A stretch of DNA of 13,713 bases, from positions 1 to 13,713 of the forward strand of contig DEAP01000027.1 in NCBI GenBank assembly GCA_002348225.1, written 5' to 3'. The position numbers and the translations under genes were made by a program. Source of the stretch: Dehalococcoidia bacterium UBA2979 (GTDB lineage Bacteria; Chloroflexota; Dehalococcoidia; UBA2979). Positions 13,256 through 13,713 of this stretch are shown here, in pieces. Positions within the stretch are counted from its first letter, which is position 1. The number at the start of each line of letters is the position of its first letter. The notes under the pieces were generated by a model. It saw only the letters and a program-made list of their open reading frames with translations. It did not search any database and had not been told where the DNA came from.

Positions 13256-13713
13256 TTGAGAACCATCGTCAATAAAGCACCATTTCACTATGGATGGGTC
13301 ATTGTGGTTCTCGGTATTTTTGGGAACATGGTTGGTGCCGGTACTACGTTTTGGACTATGGCCGTATATATACCACTAATCGCTGACGAATTTCAAAGCA
13401 CAAGGACTGCAGTGGTAGCGGCCTTCACCGTTGGACAGATAACGTTCGCAGCCATGGCGCCATTTATTGGCTCGTACTTTGACCGAAAGGGTGTCCGAAG
13501 ATCGATCTTTGCTGGAAGTATCTTGGCGGCGTCCGCATTTTTATTCACTGCCCAGGCAGACACGGTATTCCAAGTTTTTTTGGGGTGGACATTACTATCA
13601 GCTACCCGAAGTCTGCTAATGGACCTTCCTTTTAATTGGCTCATAACAAGATGGTTCGCCGGCAGAAAACAACAGGCTGCTCTCGGGGTAGTAACTGTTG
13701 GATTTGGATTCTT
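13256..13713 (+). CDS. MFS transporter, monocarboxylate/OFA-like (partial, 3' end outside)
   Basis: The open frame runs from TTG 13256 to the window edge, 152 codons. TTG is the only start possible after the in-frame TGA at 13250-13252 that also agrees with a GGAG ribosome-binding site (13246-13249) 6 bases upstream. The protein begins LRTIVNKAPFHYGWVIVVLG, the 'HYGWV' opening common in oxalate:formate and monocarboxylate MFS carriers. Four hydrophobic segments alternate with loops. The loop between helices 2 and 3, GSYFDRKGVRR (about residues 78-88), is the MFS signature. It is divergent from the LLM pair, so it may import or export a substrate or product of those oxidoreductases. Which carboxylate it carries is unknown. 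Confidence 0.85.
   Translation, partial: MRTIVNKAPFHYGWVIVVLGIFGNMVGAGTTFWTMAVYIPLIADEFQSTRTAVVAAFTVGQITFAAMAPFIGSYFDRKGVRRSIFAGSILAASAFLFTAQADTVFQVFLGWTLLSATRSLLMDLPFNWLITRWFAGRKQQAALGVVTVGFGF

Noticed and set aside
13393..13644. Minus-strand 83-codon frame opposite the MFS gene
   Set aside because: The plus strand shows a clear MFS N-terminus with the loop 2-3 motif; the opposite frame is a shadow.
1..13713. CRISPR arrays, insertion sequences, integrases or attachment sites near tRNA-His
   Set aside because: No regularly spaced repeats, transposase-like frames, terminal inverted repeats or duplicated tRNA 3' ends were found by reading the window.

Overview
The window looks like chromosomal DNA of a marine, free-living bacterium with moderate GC content. 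The gene set is two LLM-family flavin/F420 monooxygenase-like enzymes, a flavin reductase, a CaiB/BaiF CoA-transferase, an FAH-family hydrolase, an acyl-CoA carboxylase beta subunit and an MFS carboxylate-type transporter. This catabolic repertoire recalls SAR202-type Chloroflexota. That assignment is an inference from gene content, not from a marker gene. No phage, insertion sequence, CRISPR array or integrase was seen.

Layout. At the left edge, on the minus strand, are the start of a secreted Gly-rich protein (1-145) and a lipoprotein with a coiled coil (190-942). Divergent from them, a perfect CIRCE operator (1044-1070) stands in front of a PAC2-family gene (1096-2067) and a GrdB/PrdB-like gene (2093-2965). 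The second gene has an in-frame TGA at 2600-2602, followed directly by a well-formed bacterial SECIS-type hairpin, so it reads as one selenoprotein with a Sec-Pro-Val-Cys redox motif. Next, on the plus strand, come a flavin reductase (3076-3588), an alpha/beta hydrolase (3601-4284), tRNA-His(GTG) (4378-4454), a membrane-anchored DCC-family protein (4484-5047) and a 16-cysteine double zinc-finger protein (5087-5503).

A four-gene minus-strand cluster runs from 9606 down to 5509: carboxyltransferase, a short cysteinyl-tRNA-synthetase-family enzyme that lacks the anticodon-binding domain, an NTF2/SnoaL-like protein, and an FAH-family enzyme. Divergent from it is a CaiB/BaiF CoA-transferase (9711-10922). 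Its stop codon overlaps the stop of the first of two tandem minus-strand LLM oxidoreductases (10919-12004 and 12014-13075). An MFS transporter starts divergently with a TTG codon (13256) and runs off the right edge.

The two strongest observations are the recoded UGA with its hairpin and the perfect HrcA/CIRCE operator at the head of the same operon. Together they suggest that a heat-shock repressor controls a PAC2-family protein and a thiol/selenol redox enzyme. I do not know of a description of that pairing, but could not search for one. The remaining genes read as catabolism of CoA-activated acids and oxygenation of organic compounds.
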